64,000 bases of DNA, from NCBI GenBank assembly GCA_025449115.1, contig JAHLKC010000063.1, forward strand, positions 150,182-214,181. Reading direction: 5' to 3'. Below, one piece after another: positions 22,544-33,103 of the stretch. The position numbers and the translations under genes are program-made. The first letter of the stretch is position 1, and the number at the start of each line of letters is the position of its first letter. Under the pieces are notes generated by a model. It did not search any database. It was not told the origin of the DNA and saw only the letters and a program-made list of their open reading frames with translations. Source of the stretch: Chytridium lagenaria. Lineage: Eukaryota > Chytridiomycota > Chytridiomycetes > Chytridiales > Chytridiaceae.

Positions 22544-25250
22544 TTAATCAGAAGATAACTCACTATCACTATTAAAGCGGAAACCATTATTTTCTTCTGG
22601 GGTCGTGAACTCAGCGTTCTTAGTGCGAGCACGTGTGCGCATTGTGAAAGGTACGAGGGGAGCCTTGGGGGGACGACCTCGTTTTCGTTGAGGGAATTTG
22701 GCAGACGAACCAGAAGAACCGACGGCAGTCGGCAAGTCAATAGTGGGTCCAACAACTACGGAGGGTTGCGGTACAGTAGGTGGTGGTGGATCGGCGGAGG
22801 ATCCACAATCTTTCGAGGACGGCCGCGTACTTTAGGGGGCCGTGAAGCTTTGGCCTTAAGGAAAGCCATGCGTTGCATATGCATAAAGGGAGACCGAACA
22901 AGGACGTCATTCCAGTAATCCTCAACGAGTAACTTGGGAAGATCTGATTCAAGGTACCATCGATTCTGATGGGAACCTTGTCCTAAATACTTAACAGAAT
23001 ATCGATAAACGCGGTCGTCTTCATCGAAATCATGGTCGGCGAGACGCTCAATATAAAATTCGGGATCATCAGGATGTGCGTCGGCAACAGTAGGGTCGAA
23101 CCGTCGAAATAACTCGCGATTTACACCAGGATGTACTTCAATGTGAGCGGGTTTACGCTGGAGAACTTCTAATTCACGCCATGCTTTAACTTCTGCAGCA
23201 AAGTCATCGTCCTTGGCTTGGGAAGCGGCATCAGAGGCAAGATCTGAAGGAGGTAGATTACGGAAAGGCCGTAAACGAGCCGCATTAGCCCATCGAGGCA
23301 TAATACAACCATTGGGTAAGTACTCAACGAGGTTAAAGTGATTCCGATCAGAAGAAACACTGATAATGCGCATAGGGCCAGCCCACCGAAAAGCAAACTT
23401 AGCTGACACTTCAGTGGGGTGAGGGACAGATAACCACACCTGGTCACCGATGGAGAACTTAAAAGGTTCAACAGCTTGGTTGGCTTTGGATAGAGCATTT
23501 TCACGATGGTACTTAGCTAACACACCTTTAGCAAGGGCTAACCGAGCAGGTAAGCGGGAAGCATAGTCTTTAGCAGCAAGGCGGTGATCATTTAGGGCAC
23601 GATCAAGGAATACCTCGAGGTTTTCGTCCAGAGTGAGGAAGATCGAGGCTTGGTCACGGTAAGTCTGTCGCGAGACAAAACGGCCATGATGGTCGATAAC
23701 AACATTACCATCAGTGGAGGGAGTTGAACCACTCACTGGGTTAGATGAGGGACTTGCAGTGATGGGGAAGATATGCGGTGATGAAGCCGAGTTGGGCCAT
23801 AAAGGGGTGAGGTGCTCGACTGAATCCAAGAGAGAGGGACTTATGAGGATACTATCTTGGTAAGAGAGGATTCCTGTAGGCCGATCAAAAGTGAAAGGAG
23901 AGGTAGGATCAAAAGAATTGATAAGTCCAGAACGAGCATAGACTGCTACGAGATAATCGACATGTCGGTGTTTAAAGCGGACAGACCGGATATTATAATA
24001 AGGTATGGGGTGTCCATCAAAGTCGACACCAAAAACGCGACCAGAAGGATAACTTTGGGCGTTATTTTCATGAGTATTATACCGAAGGTAGAGGATATCT
24101 AACTTAAAATGGGATATTATGGAAGCGAGTCGCTGAGCTACGGTCATGTCAAGGCGGTAACCATGAGTTTGCTTAGACCATAGATTCTTTATTTTATTCC
24201 AGCAGGTAACAGAATGTCCAGCAACGAGGTAAGGAGATGGAGTCTCGACAACAGAGGTTAGGATCTCCGTAGGATCAACGTCCTCAGGCCATCGTTCATC
24301 TTCGAACAGGTCCTTAGTAGAGAACCCAAAACGGAGATCGGCGGGCGTTAAGGCCTCGCGACCAAACATCAAAAGGAAGGGGGTTTCCTGAGTACCAGGG
24401 TGGACAGTCGTCCTATAAGCAAATAGGATGTAGGGTAAAAGCTCATCCCAATCGCCGTGGGTATTCTGATCAATGTAAGCGCGGATCATCTGACATAGGG
24501 TTTTATTAAAACGCTCGACCAAACCATTAGCGCGGGGCCAATATGGGGCAGAAAAGGATTGATGGAAGCCCAAGATTATACTAACCTTCTTCATCAGTTC
24601 ACTCATGAACTGTGAACCTTGATCAGAGTGCATAGTAATGGGGACTCCATACCTACAAAAGCATTCCTCGACGATAACGCGAGCGACGGTGGCTGCTTCA
24701 ATATCGGGGACTGGAAAAGCATCAGCCCATCGGGTGAAGTAGTCGGTAAGGACGACAATGTAGCAATTACCTCGAGTACTGGAGATAAGAGGTCCTAGGA
24801 TATCAACTGCAACTCTATCCCATGGTTTATGACCAAAGGGGACAGGTCGAATGGAACCTGCACGAAGGGGTATATCTTTTATTCGTTGGCATGAGATACA
24901 GGAGGAGACGTGATTACGAAGGTCACGAGAGATGGTAGGCCAATATCGATCAAGCGTGGTAGGTAAGATCTTCTGATCACCTAAGTGTCCAGAAAAGAGG
25001 TCGTCGTGGACCTGAATGCACACAGCCTCGTGAAGAGGGCGAGGTACACAGAGTGAGACCCTACAGGCGAACGTTTTACAAGGTAGTCGTGAACATGAGT
25101 AACACGGTACAGTACCTGATTACGAAGAATCATAGTTCGCGAGTCGCGGAGAACTCGTTTCTGATCATCATCATTCTCAGGTAAAGTTCCAGACTCTAAG
25201 AATTCGATTACCTCCTTATAATCAGGATCTTGCCGTTGAAGTTCACGGAA
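22544..25250 (-). CDS. Element 1 integrase with large internal insertion, chromodomain and AT-hooks
   Basis: Inserts element cDNA into host chromatin. The main open frame is 25023-22756. The zinc-binding region shows HDDLFSGHLG and CISCQ (residues 6-45). Catalytic D, D, E are in VAVDILG (74), HSDQGSQF (134) and GLVERFNK (170). About 200 extra residues (about 262-468, 24240-23620) separate the core from the C-terminal domain (VGDQVW-like GDQVWLSVPHP, RWAGPMRI, 527-555). Residues 655-704 (23061-22914) resemble a chromodomain: EFYIERLADHDFDEDDRVYR, then YSVKYLG, NRWYLESDLP and LVEDYW. AT-hook cores GRPRK (about 22820) and, after a one-base shift, KRGRPPK (about 22675) follow, with the stop near 22544. 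The upstream zinc-finger linker lies in the neighbouring frame to about 25250. Chromodomain and AT-hooks suggest chromatin-targeted integration. Confidence 0.88.
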
Positions 25251-25389
25251 ATGTTCAGGAGTCTCACGGAAGAGATTGAACTCACTAGTAAGTTGTGGGA
25301 GTTCTTGTCGACGTTGGTATCCATCATTAGCCATTATTTCTATCAGAGAAGGTAGGGAAATGTCATCATACCTGGGGTCAGAGTTGGTC

Positions 25390-26218
25390 TTCATAGTAAA
25401 ATGAAGGGCGGCATGGTCGGTGAGTCCATTAGGGTGACTGTGATCAACGCGCCATGATGAGGGTAAGTCAGCATCAATAAGGATGTAATCTATCCGCCAA
25501 ACGGGCTTGAACCGTTGTTGGGGATTATACCAAGTGAAGCCAGGTGATGAGGGTGACGTCTCTCTAAAACCATCTTTGAAACCAAGGCTCAAGAGCTTTG
25601 TAAGCCATTGACGTTCTTCAGGTAAGAAGCCAGAGATGTGTTTATAGATATGAGGGGCACTAACATCTTTGTAAGTATGGGCGATGTTGAGATCGCCGGC
25701 GATAATGACGTAACCCATATTACGTAACTTTTTATTGAAGTCATAAAAGCAGATAGGAATTGCATCTTATATTCCTGTCGATGAACAAGTCGGGTGCCGT
25801 TGGGGACATAAACGTTAACAACACTCAGATAGGGAAGTTGAACAGTAAGGCATCTACCTTCTTCTCCATAGGAGCCGATCTCAGGAGTTTCATCAGGATT
25901 ATAAGACTTACTAAGGTCTAAACCTTGGATTACCTTTAGGATGGGGATATCATCCCTGATCATGGTCATTACTCCATTTCGTCCAGGTTGGTTGGGTTCA
26001 TTGAATAATACATGCCAACCAGGTGTGTGCTTAAGTGCGTTGCGCATCTTATGGTCTCCAAGCATTGTTTCTTGGAGACACACAATAGAGAAGTTCTCGT
26101 TGTCAAGGTATTGTGTGAAGAACTCGATTTCATCAAGCTCCATGCTTTCCTTCTTATGATAATAATACTTCTTTAAGAATGCACGGAAGGAATTAACATT
26201 CCAACTTAGGATTCTGAA
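25390..26218 (-). CDS. Element 1 APE1/ExoIII-type endonuclease domain between RNase H and integrase
   Basis: Endonuclease/exonuclease/phosphatase-fold domain with every core motif of AP endonucleases in order: ILSWNVNSFR (about 26206), VCLQETML (Glu metal ligand, about 26080), GRNGVMTMIRDD (about 25980), VVNVYVPNG (about 25815), then after one frame break at a T run near 25745 IIAGDLNIAH (Asp/Asn, 25700), GFLPEERQWL (about 25629), VWRIDYILID (about 25495) and GLTDHAALHF (Asp-His, about 25415). GDLN-AH and the GF-x-x-EER block resemble APE1 and exonuclease III more than LINE-type endonucleases. It would cut DNA at abasic or target sites. It sits between RNase H and the integrase zinc domain, so it appears part of Pol, not a separate insertion. 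Confidence 0.88.
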
Positions 26219-26328
26219 ATCCTGATCAATGTAGAGTGAGGTGGCTACCTCAGGTAGAGGCCATAGTATCTCTAAGTTACGAGCCTCATTCAAACAAAGT
26301 TCAATGGGAAGTTCTGGTCTTGAATGAA

Positions 26329-26683
26329 AACCAGATGTGATGCCGTAAGTTTGGCGTAAAGTCTGTTCGTTGATAAACGACTTAATTCGCTGTATCTGGA
26401 GGATTGGGAAGGCATAACACTTGCTAAATCTTTCAGATAGAGTCCCATAAACATCATATGGTTCTGGGAGTTGGCCTGGTGAAATTGAAGGTCCTACAGA
26501 GAGTACATGGCTAAGGTAGCCATCCTCGTGAGAAAAGATCCAGAGGCGTATTGCACCAGGGATATCATGTTTTTGGAACTCATAGCGACGTGATCCACTA
26601 AGGAGCTCATCAAGACGTTGTTTATTTAAACTCAATAGATAATCAGTGGGGATATCACTAGCTTCTTTTTGAATCACATTCAC
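26329..26683 (-). CDS. Element 1 PUA-like/ASCH-like domain joined to the endonuclease
   Basis: N-terminal 120 residues of the 364-codon frame 26683-25589, which continues into the endonuclease without a stop. DYLLSLNKQRLDELLSGSRR, YEF, then AIRLWIFSHEDG, and GTLSERFSKCYAFPILQIQR, YGITSGF follow the pattern seen in ASCH/PUA-like domains (LLSIKPxxxxxILSGxKRYEFRK; a strand with W-x-F; a C-Y-x-I strand; a YG-I/V-x-G end). ASCH domains bind RNA or modified nucleosides, and some hydrolyse N4-acetylcytidine. The frame begins just after the RNase H stop (26680-26682) and is open upstream through DGQTFVNVIQK. Domain call is by pattern only. Confidence 0.6.
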
Positions 26684-28205
26684 AAAGGTCTGACCGTCAG
26701 GGTCATTCTCCCGGTTTTCAAGAGTGACGTCCGCAACGGACGAATGGGAGGAGTGGAAAAGAGACCACGATTGAGAGAATGGCGACGACCAATGTAGATG
26801 GTGTCGCTATGAAGGACATAGTCGGGGGGGATCTCATCAATAGGGGCATTGGGAGGGAGGGTATCCTTAAAGGCGCGTGAGAGGGCATCAGCAACAGCTT
26901 GACTTTTGCCAGGAGTGTGAACAAGCTCAATATCATGATCATGTAAAGCATACGCAAAACGCGCAAAACGACCCTTAAGGTCGCCGCGTGCAAAGAGTGG
27001 GAGAAGAGCAGAGTGATCAGTCTCGATCCGATAAGAGGTATTCCACGTGTAGTGGGAAAAGGTGTCGGCAGCCCAGACAACAGCAAGGCCTTCACGGTCG
27101 GTGTTGGAATAGTTTTGCTCAGTATCAGATAAGGTGCGGGAAGCAAAAGCAACAGGGTGGTAAATACCATTATCGTTGATGAAAAGGGCGGCGCCCATGC
27201 CATATTTAGAGGCATCACAGGAAATAACAAGCTTATCACCAGCAACAGGAAGACGGCACGTGGTTGTTGTTTAAGAATCTTAATTATAGTATTAAAGGAA
27301 GATTGACAGGAGTCCGTCCATACAAATGGTGTGTTGGTTTTCAAAAGAGAGGTGAGAGGATACGCGATGTCAGAAAAGTTGGGAACAAAGCGACGGAAGT
27401 ATTGGGTGAAGCCAAGGAAGGTAGAGATATCCTTGGCGCACTTAGGAAGAGGATATTCATCTAAAGAACGAAGTTTCTCAGGGTCGGCACTTAAACCATC
27501 TTTGGAGACAACATGACCAAGAAAGGGAAGGACATGAAAGCAAAAGAAACACTTCTTTGGTTTAAGCTTGAGATTATATTCACGAATACGATCAAATACC
27601 ATACGAAGGTTGGTAAAGTGAGTATCGGTGTCATGAGAGAAGATGATAATATCATCAATGTAAACCATGCAAATAGACCATTTGAGTCCAGCAAGAACGA
27701 GGTCCATGCACCGTTGGAAGGTTGGAGGGCTGTTAGTGAGGCCAAAAGGCATGACTTTGTATTGCCATTGACCACCAGACGTGACAAAAGCGGTTTTGTG
27801 TCGGTCACTTTCAGGGATCTTAATCTGCCAAAAGCCAGATAAGAGGTCAAGCGACGTAAATAAGTGCATACCAGCCAGACGATCAAATGTTTCGTCAATG
27901 CGAGGGAGAGGGTATTTGTCTTTGACAGTCACCTCATTGAGCCGACGAAAGTCGGTACAGAACCTGAGGGTGCCATCTTTCTTCTTGGCGAGGCAAACGG
28001 GAGCGGCATAAGAGGAGCGCGCAGGTTCAATGATATCGTCGTTAAGCATCTGTTCAATATGAGACTTGATAATCTTAGCACGTTCAATGCCCTCAGGATA
28101 TGGGGCAGAATTGGGAGGACGAGCATAAGGCTTTGTTTCAATAGTGTGTTCACCAGGAGATTTGGTGAGTAACAACATGGGGATCAAAGATGTCGCGATA
28201 TTCAA
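26680..28205 (-). CDS. Element 1 reverse transcriptase and RNase H
   Basis: Copies element RNA into cDNA. The RT frame (28205-26718) shows YAAPVCLAKKKDGTLRFCTD (about 28010), LFTSLDLLSGFWQI (first catalytic Asp, about 27850), MPFGLTNSPPTFQRCMD, VYIDDIIIF (YIDD at 27662-27651), FLGHVVSKDG and DISTFLGFTQYFRRFVPNFS, all typical of Ty3/Gypsy. The frame shifts once near 27265. RNase H then reads SCDASKYGMGAALF (27225), TLSDTEQNYSNTDREGLAVV, IETDHSALLPLF, HDHDIELVHTPGKSQAVADA and ends at 26680. The last codons SLLKTGRMT are encoded by the second PPT-like sequence. Confidence 0.93.
26704..26722 (-). promoter_or_regulatory. Internal second copy of the Element 1 polypurine tract
   Basis: The minus-strand sequence CTTGAAAACCGGGAGAATG differs at one base from CTTAAAAACCGGGAGAATG at the 3' LTR boundary. 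It lies exactly where RNase H ends and the ASCH/endonuclease module begins. It could be a central PPT, as in Ty1 and lentiviruses, or a footprint of module acquisition. Confidence 0.6.
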
Positions 28206-30480
28206 GAACGAGTTTATTAAGCTGATCAGTTAAAGTAGAATCAGTGATATGAGAAAAGTCAAATTGACGTAAAAACTCGTCATCAGAAGTGACGGGAGGG
28301 TCGCGAAGATAATCCATTTTGTCTTCGTGGGACGTTCCTTAGTTCGCATACGAACTTTGGGATCGGGGGAAGGTATAGCATCCACAGAGATAGGAATGTC
28401 TTCATGGAGATCGTCGACGGTGTCAGAGTCCAGAGTAAAGGAAAACATCTCATCCAGAAGGGGAGATGCGGGTGGACTAGGTAAGTGAGTATGAGGTTCA
28501 CAATTACTGAGAGGGTGAGTAACCAATGGTGGAAGCGAGGCAACAGCAGTAAGGGTAGAAGCCAGAGGGGACTCAGTGACAGGAGTCGGGGAAGGAGAGA
28601 TGTGAACATCCGATGGGAGGAATCGGTAAGGTTGCAATAATGGTTGTAAAATCGTGGACAGAGTTGAGCTCGGGATGAGAAGACAACTCTTGGATGAGGG
28701 ATAACATCATTGGGATGTCATCGGATAACGCTTGAGGTAAGCGGAGGAAGAGAGAAGGAGCTTCGCGAGGTCGTCGACGATGTAACCGAGACGGGTACCC
28801 TGAGCAATGAATAAGTCAGAGTCGGAGATACTGCGAACCATAAGAGGTAGGGTGTAAGAAGCTGATTCAGGGTCAGTGAGGTCTGGAGGGCAGAGCTCGG
28901 CATGAGGGACACGAGTGCGAGGCCACAAGAAGACCACGATCAATATGAGATGCAATAGGATTTATTATATAATGTGATAAAGGAGCGTCGGGAGGACGCG
29001 TCAAGCGACAAGGAATAGGCATCTCAGAGTGGGGAGAGATAGTAATATCAGAAGAGGCAACAACGGCAATGTGAGGATTGGGGTGAACAAAGGTAGGAGT
29101 TGTTGCAACCAATTGAAGGGAGTGATGAAAGGAGTAACAACATCATTACGGCGGCATCAGGGCAAAGGGACCAGAACCGGAGGATCTCTTGACTACCTAG
29201 CAGATCCATCAAGAAATGGTTGATGGTAGGTGTACCAAGGATGATGTCTCGAGGACACTTGCGGACGACCTGGAATTCTAAAATGGCTTTAGCACGATAG
29301 TCAGAGCCAGGGATATAGATAAATAACAACGACAATAAGAGGTTCACGCCACCAACACCTGTAGAGTAGAGTTGACGGGTGTGAGGACGGAAGTGAATAG
29401 GAAAGGTCCTATTGTGGAGTTGCTTAAGGTAAGATAAAGAGATAACATTAGCGTTAGAGCCAGAATCAAGTAAAGCATTTGTAACAAAACGTACCATGGA
29501 TGCGGGCGCAGATTTTGAGCTACGTGTGTTTATCACGAGTCGGTAGGGATTTTGGGACCACGTCCACAATAACGGGATCGGTTTGCGTAGAGGTAGTTTG
29601 ATTATCCTTAATCGTAGACGAAAGTGGTGAGGGAGAGACCATTGCATCCGACAGGGGAGCGTTTGGTTCAGAGGCGGCGGTATCAGACTTGATGACGGAA
29701 GCCACGAGGATATGGAAGGAGAACGTGAGACGCGAGGTAGAGTTGAGAGAAGCGTTAACCACTCAGACCGTTGAGACATACGATCCTCATCACTAATAGG
29801 TGACGAGAGGAAGTCATCGGGAACGGGAGCGACATTACATGCGAGGACGTGAAGGGGAGCTGACGATTGGCGGTGACGGAGTACGTTGCCGAGCCTTGGC
29901 AAGTGCAGGGGAAGTTGCCGGAGAGGACTTCAAAGCTGCAGAGAGTAAGCGAGAAGGCTGTAACGGGTTATCAGTAAGAAGCGTGTATAAACAACGGCAT
30001 ACATGATGGAGACTCGGGATGAGGAATCAAGGCTTGTACAGCGTCAGGGGTGTAGCCAGCGGGAGATAGTAGGATCGAGATGCCAGCAATAGGGATGGTG
30101 TAGAAGTAATGTTATTCCAATCATCAGGATTTAGGAAGATGGGAAGGGGAGCTGAAGCGCTAAGGCGCTGTAAGATTGCCGAAAGGAAATCAGGTAAATC
30201 AGCTGGAAGAATAAGGATTCCAGACCGAGAAGTCTGGAGGAGGCAATGGAGAATGGTGAAGCCTCGGACAAAGAGGCCCAGTATAGCGTAAAAGGCGTCA
30301 ACGACGCATCACTCAAAGGCGACAATAAAGAAAAAGGCAATAAAGCAATATTAGACGTCACAGAGAAGCTTTTATTAATTGACGGAGTCAATACAACAGG
30401 GCTGAGAGAGTGACGTTGAGGGAAGAAGTAAGCCATAATGGTAAAAAGAAAGAGGTCAGGAATGACATTAACTGAACGTT
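28206..30480 (-). CDS. Element 1 protease region and linker to RT
   Basis: Aspartic protease that matures the polyprotein. In the frame 29902-29048 the active-site motif TNALLDSGSNANVISLSYLK (D-S-G) lies at about 29475-29415 and the flap-distal ILGTP motif (RDIILGTPTINHF) at about 29240. This is followed by a Pro/Ser-rich linker in shifting frames (28955-28230) and the pre-RT segment DYLRDPPVTSDDEFLRQFDF (about 28310-28255). Frame breaks at about 29900, 29050 and 28700 are single-base and could be decay, sequencing error or one programmed shift. Confidence 0.72.
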
Positions 30481-31794
30481 CATCTAAGGAAGCGGTTTCG
30501 GCGAAGGGAGTTGTAGGTGACCCTCTAAAATGGGATTAGAAGGATGCACAAATAATGGAGACTTACTATCAAAAAGTTTAGGAAAGTTCCAGCCTCGATA
30601 AGCGGGGACATTGCTCAATAGGGTGAAAGCCACGACACAGGCGGCAAGGACGTCGGTCGTCAACGAGGGCAACAGGACGATCATCAGAGGTAGAAGTCCC
30701 AGCAGGTAAGGGTTCCTGGCGTTCAAAACGAGGAGGAGGACCAGGGCGAGAAAATCCAGACTGACCAGAGCGGCTAGGAAAGGGCGTTGGTCGAGAAGGG
30801 TTGGAGGAATCGAAGGGAGGACGACGATCATCGCGAAATGTAAGACCTTCAGGACGATAATTACCGCGTCGGTAATCATCAGTGTAGCGACGGAAGGTCT
30901 GCTGAACGACATGACCAGGAGGACGTTGTTGCTCGGGGCGTAGAGTTCGAAGGCATAAGACTCAAAGGAGGTGAAACAAACATCACGATCATCAGGATGC
31001 GGGATGGCGAGTTCCTGATCGTTTTCAAGGCAAACATCGACCACATAGTCGAAGAGGTGAGTGTTGATATCAGGCTTGCGGCGAGACATTTGCTGAATGG
31101 CCTTTTGAACTTCGGCGGTGATATGACGCTGAACGTCGGCAGGGGAGAGTCCAAGGGAAGAAGAGGACGAAGCACCAGCAGCATGGTGTTTAAACTGCTC
31201 GGTGATGATGGTGTAGGCGGAAACATCATCATGATCCCAGGAGACCATAGAGGTGCCGCTAGAGGTTGTAGCCGTATAGAGTCCAGTTTTGGCGTTAGTG
31301 CGCCAACGAGTATCAGAGCAGCCAAGGAGGAAACGTTCCTTGAGATCCTTCGCAGAGAGCTGGAGGTGTGAAGGGAGGAGAGAGTTTTCCTGCTCGAGAG
31401 CCATGAAGACTTTATCGGCGTCTTCAGCGATGGTGGGAGTCCAGGGGACGTTCTTGATGTCTTCAAGCCAAGAGACTTCATCGTAATAGCGGCAGGTAAG
31501 TTTCATGGCCTGATTGAAGGCCGTCCAGGTTTGATGGTCCAAGAGGGCGGCACTCATTGAGACGGCGTTGCCGATAAACCAGGAAGGGCTCTTGACGCTG
31601 TTCCAGGCGTCATCCCAGTCGCTAAAAGGTCGTTGGGCATCAGGGTGACCTGAGGTGGAGGCAGCGATAAAAGGGATCATGTGACGACGGAGTGTGGCCA
31701 GGAATCGGTAGGTGGCTCGTGGTGAAGAGTTATCGTACCGTAGGGGGAGAGTGCGGCGTTGAAGCTCCTTGATGCGAGCGGCAGCAGACGTCAT
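30481..31794 (-). CDS. Element 1 Gag with capsid-like region and zinc knuckle
   Basis: The ORF 31794-30484 opens with MTSAAARIKELQRRTLPLRY and a helical capsid-like region (YRFLATLRRHMIPFIAASTS; FNQAMKLTCRYYDEVSW; DADKVFMALEQENS; LKERFLLGCSDTRWRT). After one frame shift near 30900 the nucleocapsid reads FRRYTDDYRRGNYRPEGLTF, an Arg/Pro/Phe-rich stretch, and a zinc knuckle C-R-L-C-R-G-F-H-P-I-E-Q-C at about 30645-30605. Spacing is CX2CX3HX4C, one residue shorter than the usual CX2CX4HX4C. Packages element RNA in virus-like particles. Confidence 0.7.
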
Positions 31795-32062
31795 GACGGG
31801 AGAAGGTGTTGAAGGGGAAGACAGCTTTAGGGGAGGATCAAGTGAAGAAAAACTGGAAAGCTTGTCAGATTTGTCAGGGGATGTCTTAACCGAAGGTGGG
31901 GACTCTACCTTAATTACGGGTGATAGTGACCGTTCAGGAGGGACCCAGAAGGTGCATCGGCATCAAAAGAACCGTGGTAAGTAGAGGCGTACCGGCGTCC
32001 TGCAACAGGGGTGAGTTTAGCAAGGTATTCATAAGCCTTAACCATATCAAAGCTTCCAGACG

Positions 32063-32986
32063 TTACTCCAGATAAATGAAGGAGGGGACTCGAGGTAGGT
32101 GAAGCACTGGGGATGAAGAAGCAACACCGTGTCCAAGGAAAGCGGTCTCGAGGTCCCAGTCAGGAGGAGGGAAGGAACCAAACGGGATAACGGAACAATC
32201 ATGTTCGAGGTAAGCTGAGACTTTATTAAGAAAAGCCAATCCAGGGGAACAGGAGACGAGTGGGGAGTCCAGAAGAGATTGAAGTGGAAGGGGTAAAGAA
32301 TCCAGATCAAAGAAGGTTGAGGAAACATCAAGGTCGTCGGTGACAGCATCTATCCAGTGTGCTCGAACGAGTCGGAGGGTAAAGGTAAGGGCTGTGGGAG
32401 GTGTTAGGTCAAGAGAGACCGTAAACCAACGAGGACCTGAGCTTGAGAACGTAACTGGTAAGTATAGCAAAGCTGGGGGGAGGGAACGAGCGATGCGAAT
32501 AAGGATATGGCGAAACCACAGAAGGGAGTGATGGCTACGTGGGATCGAGGAGCATAGAAGTAAGGTGCCTGAGAAAGAAGAGGGACTCACTAGCTCACAA
32601 TAGAAGGGACTATCGCCTCGAGAAGGACCTGGCAGAACGAGTGGCATGGACAAAGCATCGAAGTCCACGAGGTCTCCAAATCGTTCACGAATGAAGGGGG
32701 TCAAAGACTGAACGAAGTGAGTCCAAGAAGCAAGGGATGTTCGACGTACTGGAGGGTCTAAAGCATCATCAAGGGTGAGAGTAGCATCAACGCGAGGTAA
32801 GGAAAACATAAAGTCGGTAAACGAGTAACTAACCTGACTATGATGTAAACCATCACGAGAAGCCTCCTGCACGAAGAAGATGTTAGCGTGTCGGTCAAGG
32901 AGAGAGACAGCGATGCAATGAGGGAACAAACCTGAGGGGGTTTGCAAGAGCAAACCAAGGTAAAACGTCGAGGGGATGTTTGACAT
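32063..32986 (-). CDS. Element 1 unassigned ORF (307 aa)
   Basis: Intact ORF between the upstream ORF and Gag: MSNIPSTFYLGLLLQTPSGL to SSSPVLHLPRVPSFIYLE. It is rich in Leu, Ser, Pro and Phe, with several hydrophobic stretches (HCIAVSLLDRHANIFFVQ; WFTVSLDLTPPTALTFTLRL) and acidic blocks. I recognise no family. It has its own ATG at 32986 and no frame breaks, unlike its neighbours, which argues that the product matters to the element. Could be an accessory or an N-terminal Gag-associated protein. Confidence 0.55.
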   Translation of the reverse strand: MSNIPSTFYLGLLLQTPSGLFPHCIAVSLLDRHANIFFVQEASRDGLHHSQVSYSFTDFMFSLPRVDATLTLDDALDPPVRRTSLASWTHFVQSLTPFIRERFGDLVDFDALSMPLVLPGPSRGDSPFYCELVSPSSFSGTLLLCSSIPRSHHSLLWFRHILIRIARSLPPALLYLPVTFSSSGPRWFTVSLDLTPPTALTFTLRLVRAHWIDAVTDDLDVSSTFFDLDSLPLPLQSLLDSPLVSCSPGLAFLNKVSAYLEHDCSVIPFGSFPPPDWDLETAFLGHGVASSSPVLHLPRVPSFIYLE

Positions 32987-33103
32987 TGGATCGATAAATT
33001 GAAAGGGGTAAATATAAGTTTCAAATAATTAATGGTAGATCCGTATTTATTACGAGTCAAATTAATTTTGTGTACAAAACAAAAGAAATGTTTTTGACAA
33101 AGT

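Noticed and set aside
25390..26218. APE-like domain as part of a LINE inserted in Element 1
   Set aside because: There is no second RT, no poly-A tail and no flanking duplication; the domain begins in the frame that follows RNase H, and the integrase zinc region follows directly. A second element shows the same order in one ORF.
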